A stretch of DNA of 64,000 nucleotides from MGML01 sp034416335 (lineage in GTDB: Bacteria > Chloroflexota > Dehalococcoidia > Dehalococcoidales > UBA2162). Position 1 is the stretch's first letter. Each line of letters begins with the position of its first letter. The position numbers and the translations under genes were made by a program. The notes under the pieces were generated by a model, which was not told the origin of the DNA, ran no database searches, and saw only the letters and a program-made list of their open reading frames with translations. Of this stretch, positions 1 through 8,532 are shown in pieces. The DNA lies in assembly GCA_034416335.1 (NCBI GenBank), contig DAOULV010000018.1, positions 62,001 to 126,000 of the forward strand, given 5' to 3'.

Positions 1-1525
1 TAGGGTGAACAGTATGGGTGTTTACATGAGATTCTGACATAAGTGGATTAATAGCTATGGGTCCATTCTCAAACATAAATATATTAGTATTTCCTACCTC
101 GACTGAGACTGCATAAGCTATTGATAAATAAAAGAATGACCTTAAATGTTGGAGAAATAAATCTCTATGGTAACCTTTTAACTTATAGGAACCCTTCTTC
201 TTCCTTGAAGGTTGCCAAGATACTTTCAAATGAGGTAGATCTGTATTCATTACATGGTTCATCTGGTCTAATAACCTTGTCTGAATCCCTGATAAATTAC
301 CGGAGGCATAACTAATTAGACTAGGTGAATATCCTTTACTTATTGCCCATATTATTCCAGCAGCGCTATCTATGCCGCCTGAAAATAGGCAACTGCATCC
401 ATTTTCCACTTTAGTGAATTTGATATTTTCAACTTTCGGTTCGTTATTAGCGGAAAAATATAGATTAATAGTATCTCTTGAGAGATACGATATTGTTTTT
501 GATAACGATGATTTTTGACTTTGCCAAATTTCCGGGTGACGAACTGGTATATATACATCAAGTTCTCGATAATAGTCAATATCCCTGTCTATGTATAAAT
601 CAGATATATATATAACAAAAGCTATCTCTAATAAATCACGCGTTAGGGAGTTTAAGGGGTGTCCTACGAAAGATTCAATATCTGATAAATCGAATGATAC
701 GTTTTTATCTTTGCCATTGAGGATTATTCTAATGGCGTTATCATCTACAATATAATCTTCGGAAAGTTTTTTTATAGGAATTTTCCCAACGATAACATTA
801 ATTCTAGTTTTTTGATTTCTTTTTCCTGAATTATCATCACGCCAACTAAGGAAAGGGAGTTTCTCCTTAAATCCAGTAGAAATTCGTTTAATTTTCGAGT
901 TAATGCGACCTTTTGCTTGAGAATCAATGAAATATGGTACAAGTGATTTGGCTATATCATTACATTTACTAAATATAGCTTGTCTTAAAATATTTTGTTC
1001 ATCTGTACTAACAAGTTTACCGTTAAGGAATTGGTATGAATATCCGAAATCCGTGCTGCCCTGAGATTTCCCACGAAGAATAGTCATACTTTGGTTAAAA
1101 AGAAAGTATGAAAGGAAAGTTTCAAATATAGTGGTTAGATTAATGTCTTTAGATAATGAATAAATCTCTTTAATAAACTGAATATTACTAAAATTTTGTC
1201 CCTGTTTATCAGGGAATAATCTGGGGGAATCTAATAGTGTTAATGATATTGTTTGCTTAAAAGATCGTTCAATAATGTCACCAAGAGGAAATGTATATAG
1301 ACTTGGATTATCTCTGGTAACGATATCATATATTAAATCGGAGAACGAATAAGGCTCGAGTTTAATTTCATCAGAGAAATCATCTTCATTAACAAATGCA
1401 GAAAAACGTTCTTCGTGTAAACAGCGCAGTAAAGCATTTAAACTTACGGCACATATATATAATTTTTTGGAAGTATCATTTATCTTATATGAAGCAAAAG
1501 CTTGTGTTAGCAAATAATCAATCAT
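1..1525 (-). CDS. QueC/QatC-like PP-loop ATPase, 3' end cut by window edge
   Basis: The frame is open from an ATG at 1525 to the window edge (about 508 residues), so the C-terminus is missing. Residues 382-387 read SGGIDS, the PP-loop (SGGxDS) of the adenine-nucleotide alpha-hydrolase fold shared by QueC and asparagine synthetase. The visible part ends in ENGPIAINP and a THTVHP segment, which resembles QueC-like proteins of defence loci such as QatC. About 375 residues precede the PP-loop, far more than in housekeeping QueC (about 230 aa in total). That N-terminal part contains a DLLEIA / RELDVYIPV region that I recognise only loosely from QatC-like proteins. It lies 42 nt downstream of the TIR gene on the same strand, so the two probably form one operon. 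The region is AT-rich relative to the rest of the window, suggesting transfer. The fold is well supported; the defence role is inferred. Confidence 0.75.
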   Translation of the reverse strand, partial: MIDYLLTQAFASYKINDTSKKLYICAVSLNALLRCLHEERFSAFVNEDDFSDEIKLEPYSFSDLIYDIVTRDNPSLYTFPLGDIIERSFKQTISLTLLDSPRLFPDKQGQNFSNIQFIKEIYSLSKDINLTTIFETFLSYFLFNQSMTILRGKSQGSTDFGYSYQFLNGKLVSTDEQNILRQAIFSKCNDIAKSLVPYFIDSQAKGRINSKIKRISTGFKEKLPFLSWRDDNSGKRNQKTRINVIVGKIPIKKLSEDYIVDDNAIRIILNGKDKNVSFDLSDIESFVGHPLNSLTRDLLEIAFVIYISDLYIDRDIDYYRELDVYIPVRHPEIWQSQKSSLSKTISYLSRDTINLYFSANNEPKVENIKFTKVENGCSCLFSGGIDSAAGIIWAISKGYSPSLISYASGNLSGIQTRLLDQMNHVMNTDLPHLKVSWQPSRKKKGSYKLKGYHRDLFLQHLRSFFYLSIAYAVSVEVGNTNIFMFENGPIAINPLMSESHVNTHTVHP

Positions 1526-1567
1526 AAGGCAATCCTAAAATATTGAAAATGGATTATCGGGGTATGT

Positions 1568-2176
1568 CTAGCCACTTACTCCACGCCTTCTCTCAATTTG
1601 TTTTGTCCTTTTACTTAAGACTTTAGCAAATTCTGCATCGGGGTCTTCTAACCAATCTTGTAAAGCAGCAAAGTCAGGATTGTAAGCGATGTCTTCTTGC
1701 CACGATTCCTGTGTAGTAAAAGGACCTTCGGAAGCTAGTTTATAGTATTCACTTATTGTATTTTCCGAATTTGATTTGGGTTTTCTTATAGCATTGACTA
1801 TATTCTTAGTATTCCATTTTACCTGGTGGTTAAAAACCTGTAGTTCTCGTGGTAGTCTTTGCGATCCATGTGGACTTACTACAATTATGTTTTTATCCAT
1901 CTCAAGTGCAATTTCTATTTCTTTATGAATCCATTTACGATGTTTGGTATACATACCAGCGATAATTAAAACAGATTTAGCAGGACGTATTTGCCTTCTT
2001 AAAGAAGCTTCGAGTTGTGATTCACTCTTCCTAGCGAACCTACGATCTTGGGGGACACTATAATTCCGAAATTTAAAACGCTTGTGATCTGATAACAATT
2101 CAGAAAGGCGTTCGTAATCACTACTACGACTCCATACATGACTTATGAAAATAGGATAACTTTTTAACTTTGGCAT
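1568..2176 (-). CDS. ThsB-like TIR domain protein (MTH538 TIR-like/DUF1863)
   Basis: This 202-aa protein has the TIR-like signature of the Thoeris ThsB family. An FISHVW segment lies at about residues 10-15, followed by a DYERLSELL helix, an IIAGMY strand near 71-76 and WIHKEI at 82-87. E86 sits where the catalytic glutamate of ThsB-type TIRs is expected. VKWN near 119-122 closes the domain. About 70 residues of charged C-terminal extension follow. Known relatives make NAD-derived cyclic nucleotide signals on phage infection. It is the first gene of a two-gene minus-strand unit with the QueC/QatC-like ATPase. No ThsA-type effector (SIR2-SLOG) is visible, but upstream and downstream context is incomplete. 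Base composition is AT-rich. Confidence 0.8.
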   Translation of the reverse strand: MPKLKSYPIFISHVWSRSSDYERLSELLSDHKRFKFRNYSVPQDRRFARKSESQLEASLRRQIRPAKSVLIIAGMYTKHRKWIHKEIEIALEMDKNIIVVSPHGSQRLPRELQVFNHQVKWNTKNIVNAIRKPKSNSENTISEYYKLASEGPFTTQESWQEDIAYNPDFAALQDWLEDPDAEFAKVLSKRTKQIERRRGVSG

Positions 2177-2478
2177 ATAATATTCTTGTATGATTATTTA
2201 TGGGAATAATAATGCTCATATACAAATTTGTCAACATATTAAAATAGTCGCGTACTTAAGAGATAAATTGCTAACCGGTTTGGAATAACGGCTAACATTC
2301 TACGGACATTCATACACGAAATACAAGTCAGTAATGATCTGACCGTTATCAACCCATCCCTTTTCCGTCTCTCCCGATTTTCATGCGGGATATGGTCTTT
2401 CCCTTGATAAGGGAAGGGAGAGACTTACAAATAGAACTCGTATTTAGTTGCGGCGATTACTGTTATTATAATTCCGTT

Positions 2479-2566
2479 CGCCCCCGTATCAAGTACGGGG
2501 CAGGTTCTGAGCTTGTCGAAGGGCGCCGTTGTGGTTCGACAGGCTCACCACGAACGGCTGACTATG
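2479..2566. repeat. Dispersed repeat: CTGTCGAAGG / CCTTCGACAG family
   Basis: The segment contains AGCTTGTCGAAGGGCGCC followed by GGTTCGACAGGCTCACCACGAACGG, an imperfect inverted repeat around the TCGA-containing core. Relatives occur at 2991-3017, 3207-3233, 8277-8330, 16757-16813, 33637-33716 and 52680-52750, always between genes. I read it as a mobile or REP-like intergenic repeat of this genome with no coding content. Confidence 0.7.
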
Positions 2567-2694
2567 GACGGCTCACCACGAATGGCTAACTATGGACGGT
2601 TCATCACGAACGGCTAACTATGGACGGCTCACCACGAACGGCTAACTATGGACGGTTCATCACGAACGGCTGACTATGGACGGTTCATCACGAA
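2555..2694. repeat. Five tandem copies of a 28-bp unit
   Basis: Five head-to-tail units of exactly 28 bp start at 2555 and end at 2694, followed by a 6-nt partial copy. Each begins CGGCT(G/A)ACTATGGACGG and ends CACGAA; copies alternate between CTCACC and TTCATC in the middle. There are no spacers, so this is a minisatellite-type expansion of the adjacent dispersed repeat, not a CRISPR array. Confidence 0.85.
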
Positions 2695-2811
2695 CGGCTT
2701 GATTATCATACTTTTCTGTGCAACCAGGTACTCGTGCCGGTAAAATTCCACTTATTGATGGTATGGGGCGGTCGCCAGGGCAAGCAAGAGGTCGAGGGAA
2801 GGAATTTATAT

Positions 2812-2921
2812 AGATTGCCACGTCTCGGCTATTGACGCCGAGTCTCGCAATGACAGTGGGGAACGGATTGGCATCCGCCTGCGGCGGACCTGTTGACGGC
2901 GGACCTCGCAATGACCCGCCT
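2812..2921. repeat. 110-bp direct repeat, copy 1
   Basis: It starts AGATTGCCACGTCTCGGC and ends with AATGACCCGCCT. A nearly identical 110-bp copy lies at 3059-3168, differing at about one base in the parts compared. It contains a short dyad, CTCGGC..GCCGAG. The duplication probably arose by local recombination between intergenic repeats. Confidence 0.8.
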
Positions 2922-3058
2922 ATGCCAACCCACCTACGTTAAAACTTCGGCGGACAAGGGCTTCGGCGGGCAGGCAGGAGATGGGTTCATCCTTCGACAA
3001 GCTCAGGACGAACGGGATAAAGTGTAGTCTCGCAATGACTTGAGGGTGTTATTTATAG

Positions 3059-3168
3059 AGATTGCCACGTCTCGGCTATTGACGCCGAGTCTCGCAATGA
3101 CAGTGGGGAACGGATTGGCATCCGCCTGCGGCGGACCTGTTGGCGGCGGACCTCGCAATGACCCGCCT
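3059..3168. repeat. 110-bp direct repeat, copy 2
   Basis: This is the second copy of the element at 2812-2921, in the same orientation. It is followed by a further dispersed TCCTTCGACAGGCTCAGGAC repeat at 3207-3233. Confidence 0.8.
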
Positions 3169-3230
3169 GCGTCAGGGCTTCGGCGGGCAGGCAGGAGATG
3201 GGTTCATCCTTCGACAGGCTCAGGACGAAC

Positions 3231-3565
3231 GGGAGAGGGTCAGGGTGAGGGGGCTAGGCGCAAATCGTTACTTTTCACCCTCACCTAACCTCTCCCGTCA
3301 AGGGAGAGGAATGTCCTGATTGATATTAAGTGATGTTGATCGGAGGTTTCTTATCAAGGGAGAGGGTCAGGGTGAGGGGGCTAGGCGCAAATCGTTGTTT
3401 TTCACCCTCACCTAACCTCTCCCGTCAAGGGAGAGGAATATCCTGGTCGATATTAAGAGATGTTAATCAGAGGTTTTTTATCAAGGGAGAGGGTCAGGGT
3501 GAGGGGCTAGGCGCAAATCGTTACTTTTCACCCTCACCTAACCTCTCCCGTCAAGGGAGAGGAAT
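3231..3565. repeat. Three tandem copies of a 127-128-bp hairpin-forming unit
   Basis: Units begin GGGAGAGGGTCAGGGTGAGG at 3231, 3358 and 3486. Within each unit the opening GGGAGAGG/AGGGTGA arm is answered about 50 nt later by TCACCCT and CCTCTCCC, so each can fold into a long hairpin. A single diverged copy, missing the first arm, lies at 48213-48293 between two catabolic genes. This points to a mobile intergenic element of MITE/REP type. Confidence 0.8.
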
Positions 3566-3630
3566 GACTTGATCAATAGAGGGAGAGGAATATCCTGATA
3601 GATATTCGAGTTTAGAGCTTCTCGACCATT

Positions 3631-4272
3631 TCAGGATGTAAGCCAGACGATATCACCGCATAAATCGGATCCGTGGGATTTCGAAGCGAATACGGCATAC
3701 TTGTCCTTTTCTTGTTTCAGTACCGTAGACTCACCGTGCCCCGGAAATATCTGTGTATCGTCGGGCAGACTGAAAATCTTTGTAGCTATGGACTCTATTA
3801 TCTGTTTGAGAGCCTCAGGTGACATCGTTTTCCCGGGCCCGTCTTTGAAAATAGTATCTCCGGCAAGCAGGTATCCGTCAACATAGAAACACAGGCAGCC
3901 GGGAGTATGCCCCGGCGTGTGCAAGACCTTGATTTCAAGGTTTCCGATAGAAAGGACATCTCCATCCGAAAGAAACATGTCCGCTTTGACCGGCAGGTTC
4001 CCGGCGTCGGCTTCGTGAGCGGCTACCGGTACACTCAGTTTTGAACGCAATTCGGACAGGGCGCCGGTATGGTCCATGTGATTATGGGTCATAAGTATGT
4101 GCCTGGCGTCGGTACCGCTCAACGCTTTAGTTACCGTATCCGCTTCGCCCGGTGCATCGATAACCGCACTCTCTTTCGTCTCAAGACAGGTTAAAATATA
4201 AGTGTTCGTTCCGAACGGTCCGAGCGACAGCTTCTCAATCTGCAGGTTGTCATCCCTGGCTGCAATCGTCAT
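3631..4272 (-). CDS. MBL-fold metallo-hydrolase (glyoxalase II-like)
   Basis: A 213-aa metallo-beta-lactamase-fold protein. The metal-binding motif HNHMDH is at residues 63-68 (HxHxDH), followed by HTPGHTPG near 118-125, AGDT and a C-terminal FPGHGE, so all expected ligands are present. The length and TNTYIL start resemble small glyoxalase II-like hydrolases that cleave thioesters of hydroxyacids; the true substrate is uncertain. The ATG at 4272 has a strong GGAGGAG ribosome site a few bases upstream. It stands alone, divergent from the next gene. Confidence 0.85.
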   Translation of the reverse strand: MTIAARDDNLQIEKLSLGPFGTNTYILTCLETKESAVIDAPGEADTVTKALSGTDARHILMTHNHMDHTGALSELRSKLSVPVAAHEADAGNLPVKADMFLSDGDVLSIGNLEIKVLHTPGHTPGCLCFYVDGYLLAGDTIFKDGPGKTMSPEALKQIIESIATKIFSLPDDTQIFPGHGESTVLKQEKDKYAVFASKSHGSDLCGDIVWLTS

Positions 4273-4370
4273 TTTTCTCCTCCAGCGCTTGATTTCTGAT
4301 ACGTTTTGGTATTATACCACGTAATAATAATATAGCCGGAAATACCGGCGATATGGTTGACTCAGCCTGC

Positions 4371-4376
4371 TATAAT
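4371..4376 (+). promoter_or_regulatory. Extended -10 promoter element (TGC-TATAAT)
   Basis: TGCTATAAT reads as a consensus extended -10 box about 32 nt ahead of the ATG at 4408. No good -35 box is seen at the right spacing, as expected for an extended -10 promoter. It probably drives the 4408-4881 / 4900-6585 / 6588-7085 group. Confidence 0.5.
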
Positions 4377-4407
4377 ATAGGCTAACCGGTTACTCCAAAG
4401 TAATATT

Positions 4408-4881
4408 ATGAAATCATCCAGTAAATGGCTCCTTGGTTTCGGTACGGCCATCGGTATTCTGGTCATCCTGGCTGTCGTTCTTGTCCTGGTTATGCCGGAA
4501 AACAACGAGATTGAGCTGCTTCCGGAAAACACTCCCGACGGTGTGGTACAAAGGTATGTGAACGCAATTAGAAACAGGGATTATGAAGAAGCCTATGGAT
4601 ATCTGTCATCTTCTGCGCTGGAAGATGAGCCCCGATACAACACGTTCGAGCAATGGTCAGGGATGTTTCTGAATCGCGGGCAGGTCGATGCCTGGAGGGC
4701 TGAAATCGGTGAACCTGAAATTCACGATAATAAGGCAGTGGTGATGGTAACCGTTGAAGTTTTCGATCCTGATAGTGTTTTCGGAGACCCGGTAGACACC
4801 ATGTATTATCAATTTATACTTGAGAAACAGGACGGTGTATGGAAAATCACCTCGCCCCTGTATAACAAAATCATATACTGA
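4408..4881 (+). CDS. Membrane-anchored NTF2-like (DUF4878-type) protein
   Basis: The 157-aa protein opens with one hydrophobic segment at about residues 8-29 (GFGTAIGILVILAVVLVLVM), which acts as a signal anchor. The outside domain has TPDGVVQRYVNAIRNRDYEEAYGYLSS near 40-70, the pattern of DUF4878/NTF2-like domains that open many bacterial lipoproteins. The C-terminus reads DGVWKITSP, the usual closing strand. No catalytic residues are evident. It lies 18 nt upstream of the DUF5671 gene and is probably co-transcribed with it. Confidence 0.6.
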   Translation: MKSSSKWLLGFGTAIGILVILAVVLVLVMPENNEIELLPENTPDGVVQRYVNAIRNRDYEEAYGYLSSSALEDEPRYNTFEQWSGMFLNRGQVDAWRAEIGEPEIHDNKAVVMVTVEVFDPDSVFGDPVDTMYYQFILEKQDGVWKITSPLYNKIIY

Positions 4882-4899
4882 CGGGCAGGAGAAAAGACG

Positions 4900-6585
4900 A
4901 TGAGCACGGTAAAAAGGCTTTTTCTATATGCACTGGCGATAGTTAACCTCGGTATATTCGCAGGCGGGGTGAATACGCTGCTGACACTGGTCTTCGACCT
5001 GATTTTCGGAGGAGAAGGCTGGCGTTCTTACGCCCAGGTCCAGCTCAGTATGGGACTGGCGATGCTTATTATCGCCGGTACTCTCTGGTTCCTGTTCTGG
5101 AGAATAATTCGGAGAGAAGTAGAAAAAGATACCAGCGAGACGGGTTCGGGGATTCGCAAACTGTATCTTAATCTGATCCTGACAGTGACTGCGATTACCG
5201 GACTGAGCAATACTGCAGTTACCCTGAGATGGATACTGTCGGGAGTACCGGTCGATGAATTCCCATCGACTGCCGTATCGCTGGTGATAGTTTCCGGTTG
5301 TTTGTGGTTATTTCATAGAAGTGTTGAAGAAAACGAGGGACAGCCTTCTCCCGAAGCAAAGACTCTCAGACGCTGGTATGTCTATATACTGGTTGCTGTC
5401 GGACTGTCATGGCTGACAAACGGCATAGTTCAATTACTTAACGCTTCATCTTTCTACCTGCCGCTGTGGGGCGGATATACCGCGCAGGGAAACATCTGGG
5501 TAAATGTCCTTAGCGGTAATATAAGCTGGGTACTGACCGGCGGTCTAGCCTGGTGGTACTACTGGTTCCGGATGGCGAAGGATGATTATCAGTCCGTTCT
5601 CCGGCAGGTCTATCTTTACCTGATGACCATTGCCGGAAGTGCGGTTGCCGGGCTTGCCGCACTGATAATCGTTTTATACAGGTTACTCAACCTGCTTTTC
5701 GGCGGTACCGCCGGCAACGAGCTTTATTTCAGGTTCACAGGGTGGACTATCCCCGTCATCATAGTGACGGCAGCTATCTGGTCATATCACCGGAGGAAGG
5801 TCCAGGAAGAAGCCGAGCAGCTTGGCGGCGCGAACCGTTTATCTCCACGCAGGCTTTACTTATACCTGATGGCATTTATCGGTCTGGGAACCATGCTTTC
5901 CGGAATCGTCTATTTACTCAGCGTACTGTTCGACAGGTTGTTTGGCCTTTTCAGCACTGCCGAGGTCTTCTCAGCCGGATGGTGGGGCGGGCAGCTCAGC
6001 CTGTCACTTGCCTTATTGCTGGTGGGCGTGCCTATCTGGATGTATTACTGGCGAAGAATCATACGTATGGCGGATGAAGGGGGAGTTGCCGAACGCGGGG
6101 CGCGGTCGCGCCGGGTATTTATCTACGCCGTTCTCGGTTTTTCGATTATTGCCGCTGTTACTACTCTGGTGATAATCGTTTACCAGGTAATCAGCAGCAT
6201 ACTCCAGGGCAATTTCGATACGGAATTTATGCGGAATATGGTCTGGAATCTGTCCGGATTACTGGCTGCTTTACCGGTACTGGTCTATCACTGGAGAGTC
6301 CTTCGCGAAGACCAGAGTCTGGGGGCGGAAAAATCACTGCGCCGTAAACGGATAAACGTTGTTGCCGGAGAAGAAGCCGGGGAATTGATTGACCTTATCG
6401 AGGAGAAACTCGGATACCGCGTCAGGCGGCTTAAATATACGGGTGAACCGGCCGCAACAGCGCCCGAACTTACCGATGGTGAAATGGAAAAACTTGTCGA
6501 TGACATCGGGCAAGCCGAGGGCGAGGGTATTATTCTAGATATTACCGGAGGCAACGTGAAACTGCTTCCTTACGGGGAGAAATAG
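4900..6585 (+). CDS. DUF5671 polytopic membrane protein with repeated units
   Basis: The 561-aa protein has four to five repeats of about 100-110 residues. Each starts with a (R)RLYLYL/KRLFLYA helix, then a GG(V/I) turn, a second helix ending in a LFDxLFG-type segment, and a helix rich in W/Y followed by an Arg-rich loop. This matches DUF5671. A soluble tail of about 80 residues (from about 480) ends in an EGIILDITGGNVKLLPYG segment. Function is unknown; the aromatic-rich helices suggest a membrane sensor or scaffold. It is followed 2 nt later by ogt, so the two are probably translated together. Confidence 0.7.
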   Translation: MSTVKRLFLYALAIVNLGIFAGGVNTLLTLVFDLIFGGEGWRSYAQVQLSMGLAMLIIAGTLWFLFWRIIRREVEKDTSETGSGIRKLYLNLILTVTAITGLSNTAVTLRWILSGVPVDEFPSTAVSLVIVSGCLWLFHRSVEENEGQPSPEAKTLRRWYVYILVAVGLSWLTNGIVQLLNASSFYLPLWGGYTAQGNIWVNVLSGNISWVLTGGLAWWYYWFRMAKDDYQSVLRQVYLYLMTIAGSAVAGLAALIIVLYRLLNLLFGGTAGNELYFRFTGWTIPVIIVTAAIWSYHRRKVQEEAEQLGGANRLSPRRLYLYLMAFIGLGTMLSGIVYLLSVLFDRLFGLFSTAEVFSAGWWGGQLSLSLALLLVGVPIWMYYWRRIIRMADEGGVAERGARSRRVFIYAVLGFSIIAAVTTLVIIVYQVISSILQGNFDTEFMRNMVWNLSGLLAALPVLVYHWRVLREDQSLGAEKSLRRKRINVVAGEEAGELIDLIEEKLGYRVRRLKYTGEPAATAPELTDGEMEKLVDDIGQAEGEGIILDITGGNVKLLPYGEK

Positions 6586-6587
6586 CT

Positions 6588-7085
6588 TTGAAATACCGGA
6601 TTATCGATACCGCATTCGGCTATGTCGGGATTATGACCTCCGAGAAAGGTCTAACGGCGATAACACTTCCCTGTGTTACCGAAGAAGAAACGCTTATTTT
6701 ACTCGGCGATAAAGCCGGCAACGGTGATTTAACTTCCGACCTTTTACCGGACCTTACAAAGCGCCTGGTCGATTATTTCAGAGGTAAAGAAGTATTATTT
6801 CCGGATGCGCTCGATCTGTCATCGGCTTCCGAGTTTCAAAGGAAAGTATGGCATGCAACGCGTTTAATCCCGTACGGTGAGACGCGCAGTTATATATGGG
6901 TGGCTGAACGGGCGGGAAATCCCAGAGCGTCGCGAGCGGCAGGTCAGGCACTGGGACGAAACCCATTTCCGATTATAATTCCCTGCCACAGGGTTATTGC
7001 CGGAAACGGCGGTATGGGAGGTTTCACCGGCGGTATAGAGATGAAAATGCGGCTTCTTGCCCTTGAATCATCGAACGGCGGGTAA
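6588..7085 (+). CDS. ogt: Methylated-DNA-[protein]-cysteine S-methyltransferase
   Basis: A 165-aa O6-alkylguanine-DNA alkyltransferase. The suicide-cysteine motif IPCHRVI is near residues 132-138, preceded by the recognition-helix segment SRAAGQALGRNPFPII, and FTGG follows. The enzyme transfers the alkyl group from O6-alkylguanine to its own cysteine and repairs DNA in the cytoplasm. Translation starts at a TTG (6588) two bases after the upstream stop, consistent with coupling. The N-terminal domain is short and Ada-type regulatory cysteines are absent, as in Ogt. Confidence 0.9.
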   Translation: MKYRIIDTAFGYVGIMTSEKGLTAITLPCVTEEETLILLGDKAGNGDLTSDLLPDLTKRLVDYFRGKEVLFPDALDLSSASEFQRKVWHATRLIPYGETRSYIWVAERAGNPRASRAAGQALGRNPFPIIIPCHRVIAGNGGMGGFTGGIEMKMRLLALESSNGG

Positions 7086-7091
7086 TGCCGA

Positions 7092-7898
7092 TTATTCACT
7101 CCACGGCAGTTCGTGAGAAGGAAGGTTCTCACGGGTTTTATCCTGCCCGGTTCCGGCAGCCCCTCTTATTTTAAGCCCGAGGAAGTCCGCTTCGTATTTA
7201 TCAATCAGCCCCTGTCCGGCAAAACTGAAATACCTGTTATCGCCGATGACAATGTGGTCCAGCACCTTGATCTGTACCGTATTCGCCGCGTATACCAGGT
7301 CACGGGTTAATTCCCTGTCGCTCCGGCTGGGCTCCGGGTTACCCGAGGGGTGATTGTGCGCGAAGATAAGGGAAACGGCGTTCTGCCTGATAGCATTCTC
7401 TATCACCTCCCGTGGAGAGACGGCACTGCTGTTGACCGTGCCGTGAAACAGGTCTTCCGTCTCGATAATCTGGTTCTGGCTGTTCAGGTACACTACCTTG
7501 AATACCTCTTTCTTGAGGTCACGCATCGAGTGGTACAGGTAGTCGAATACTTCATCGGCCGATTTGTAGACCGGTTTATCGATAATTCTTTCCTTGAGAA
7601 ATTCCCTGGCTACTTCCTGGATCAGCTTGATACCGAAGGTGTTATGCGGTCCGACTCCCTTTATTGCCTGAAGTTCTTCGGGCGGGGCTTCCAGAACACC
7701 CCTTAGAGTCTTGAATTTCCTGATGGCTTCTTTCGCCTGCTGCTTGCAGTCGCGCCGCGGTGTACCCAGGCTCAACAGCAGCTCGATGATTTCATAGTCC
7801 TGAAACCCGGCAAGACCCGCCTTTATAAACTTCTCGCGGAGTCTTCTCCTGTGCCCGGCCTGTGTCTGTTCTTTTTTGTTATCGGGGGTGTCATTCAT
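7092..7898 (-). CDS. radC: RadC family JAB/MPN-domain protein
   Basis: A 268-aa RadC protein. An N-terminal helix-hairpin-helix (UPF0758-type) has the segment AIKGVGPHNTFGIKL near 63-77. A C-terminal JAB/MPN domain has HNHPSGNPEPSRSD near residues 180-193, the JAMM zinc motif HxHPSGxxxPSxxD. The name comes from an old assignment; a direct repair role is not established for the family. The gene is convergent with ogt (6-nt gap) and has a 30-residue tail after the usual C-terminus. Confidence 0.9.
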   Translation of the reverse strand: MNDTPDNKKEQTQAGHRRRLREKFIKAGLAGFQDYEIIELLLSLGTPRRDCKQQAKEAIRKFKTLRGVLEAPPEELQAIKGVGPHNTFGIKLIQEVAREFLKERIIDKPVYKSADEVFDYLYHSMRDLKKEVFKVVYLNSQNQIIETEDLFHGTVNSSAVSPREVIENAIRQNAVSLIFAHNHPSGNPEPSRSDRELTRDLVYAANTVQIKVLDHIVIGDNRYFSFAGQGLIDKYEADFLGLKIRGAAGTGQDKTRENLPSHELPWSE

Positions 7899-8023
7899 CG
7901 CTGATGTATTCTAGCACGACAGCAAGAAAATGTCTCGCGCAGAAATAAATGTTTCTGTTTGCATCTGGTTTCTCTTGTTGTCATTGCGAGTCCCTGATTT
8001 TTGCAGGCGAACCACTACAACCG

Positions 8024-8165
8024 GTACCTTCCCCCTTGATGGGGGAAGGTCAGGGCCTGCCCCGTACTTGATACGGGGATGAGGGTGACATAAACCTAAT
8101 TTTCACCCTCACCTTAATCCTCTCCCATCAAGGGAGAGGAAACAAGAAGTATGTTATTCGATAAA
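8024..8165. repeat. Dispersed hairpin repeat (family B)
   Basis: It contains CCTTCCCCCTTGATGGGGGA..., then CCGTACTTGATACGGGGATG, then TTTTCACCCTCACCTTAATC and CTCTCCCATCAAGGGAGAGG. Several nested dyads are visible. Related copies lie at 15307-15432 (opposite orientation) and 17632-17926 (one full copy plus two partial ones). All are between genes. Confidence 0.75.
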
Positions 8166-8370
8166 TTATGCATTACCTGGTACTGGAGACTGCCATTCGC
8201 CTTCGGCGAACCTTCGGCGGACTCCTCGCAATGATCCGCCTGCGCTAAAGCTACGGCAGGCAGGGGATGGATTCGTCCTTCGACAGGCTCAGGACGAACG
8301 GGAAAAGGCGATAAGCTCAGGACGAACGGGAGCGGGATCTCGTAATAACGAAGAAGGAACGGATTAACAT

Positions 8371-8458
8371 GGGCTTCGTCCCTCTCTCAAACTCTTTCCC
8401 CCTCGAATATATGGAAACATTTCGGCTGGAGAAGGCAACTATTTGAGGGGGATAAAGG
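8371..8458. repeat. Dispersed repeat (family E), copy 1
   Basis: It starts GGGCTTCGTCCCTCTCTC and ends TTTGAGGGGGATAAAGG. The reverse complement recurs at 14866-14962 with the same ends and a diverged middle. The conserved ends with a variable centre resemble a small non-autonomous mobile element. Confidence 0.6.
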
Positions 8459-8532
8459 CCTGCCCGCCATACAAGACTTCGGCAGGCGGGGGGTGAATTA
8501 ATAATCACAACCAATAATAATGCCAAATAAAA

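Larger units (their letters stand above)
2177..3630. other. Gene-free, repeat-rich interval
   Basis: No convincing gene is present. From 2177 to about 2380 the DNA is AT-rich and could hold the promoter of the TIR operon. The rest is built from several repeats listed separately: a 28-bp tandem array, a 110-bp direct duplication and three tandem copies of a 127-bp inverted-repeat unit. Short open frames across this interval have repetitive, low-complexity translations and are not genes. Confidence 0.75.
7899..8532. other. Gene-free interval filled with dispersed repeats
   Basis: There is no coding region. It holds a family B hairpin repeat (8024-8165), copies of the TTCGACAGGCTCAGGACGAA repeat (8277-8330) and one copy of an element found inverted at 14866-14962. 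Confidence 0.7.

Noticed and set aside
2555..2694. Possible CRISPR array (five 28-bp repeats)
   Set aside because: Units are directly adjacent with no unique spacers, derive from a neighbouring dispersed repeat, and no cas genes are nearby.
3040..3572. Open frames over the repeat cluster
   Set aside because: They translate the tandem hairpin repeats and carry repeated GEGQGEG/SPSPNLSRQGRG segments; not protein genes.
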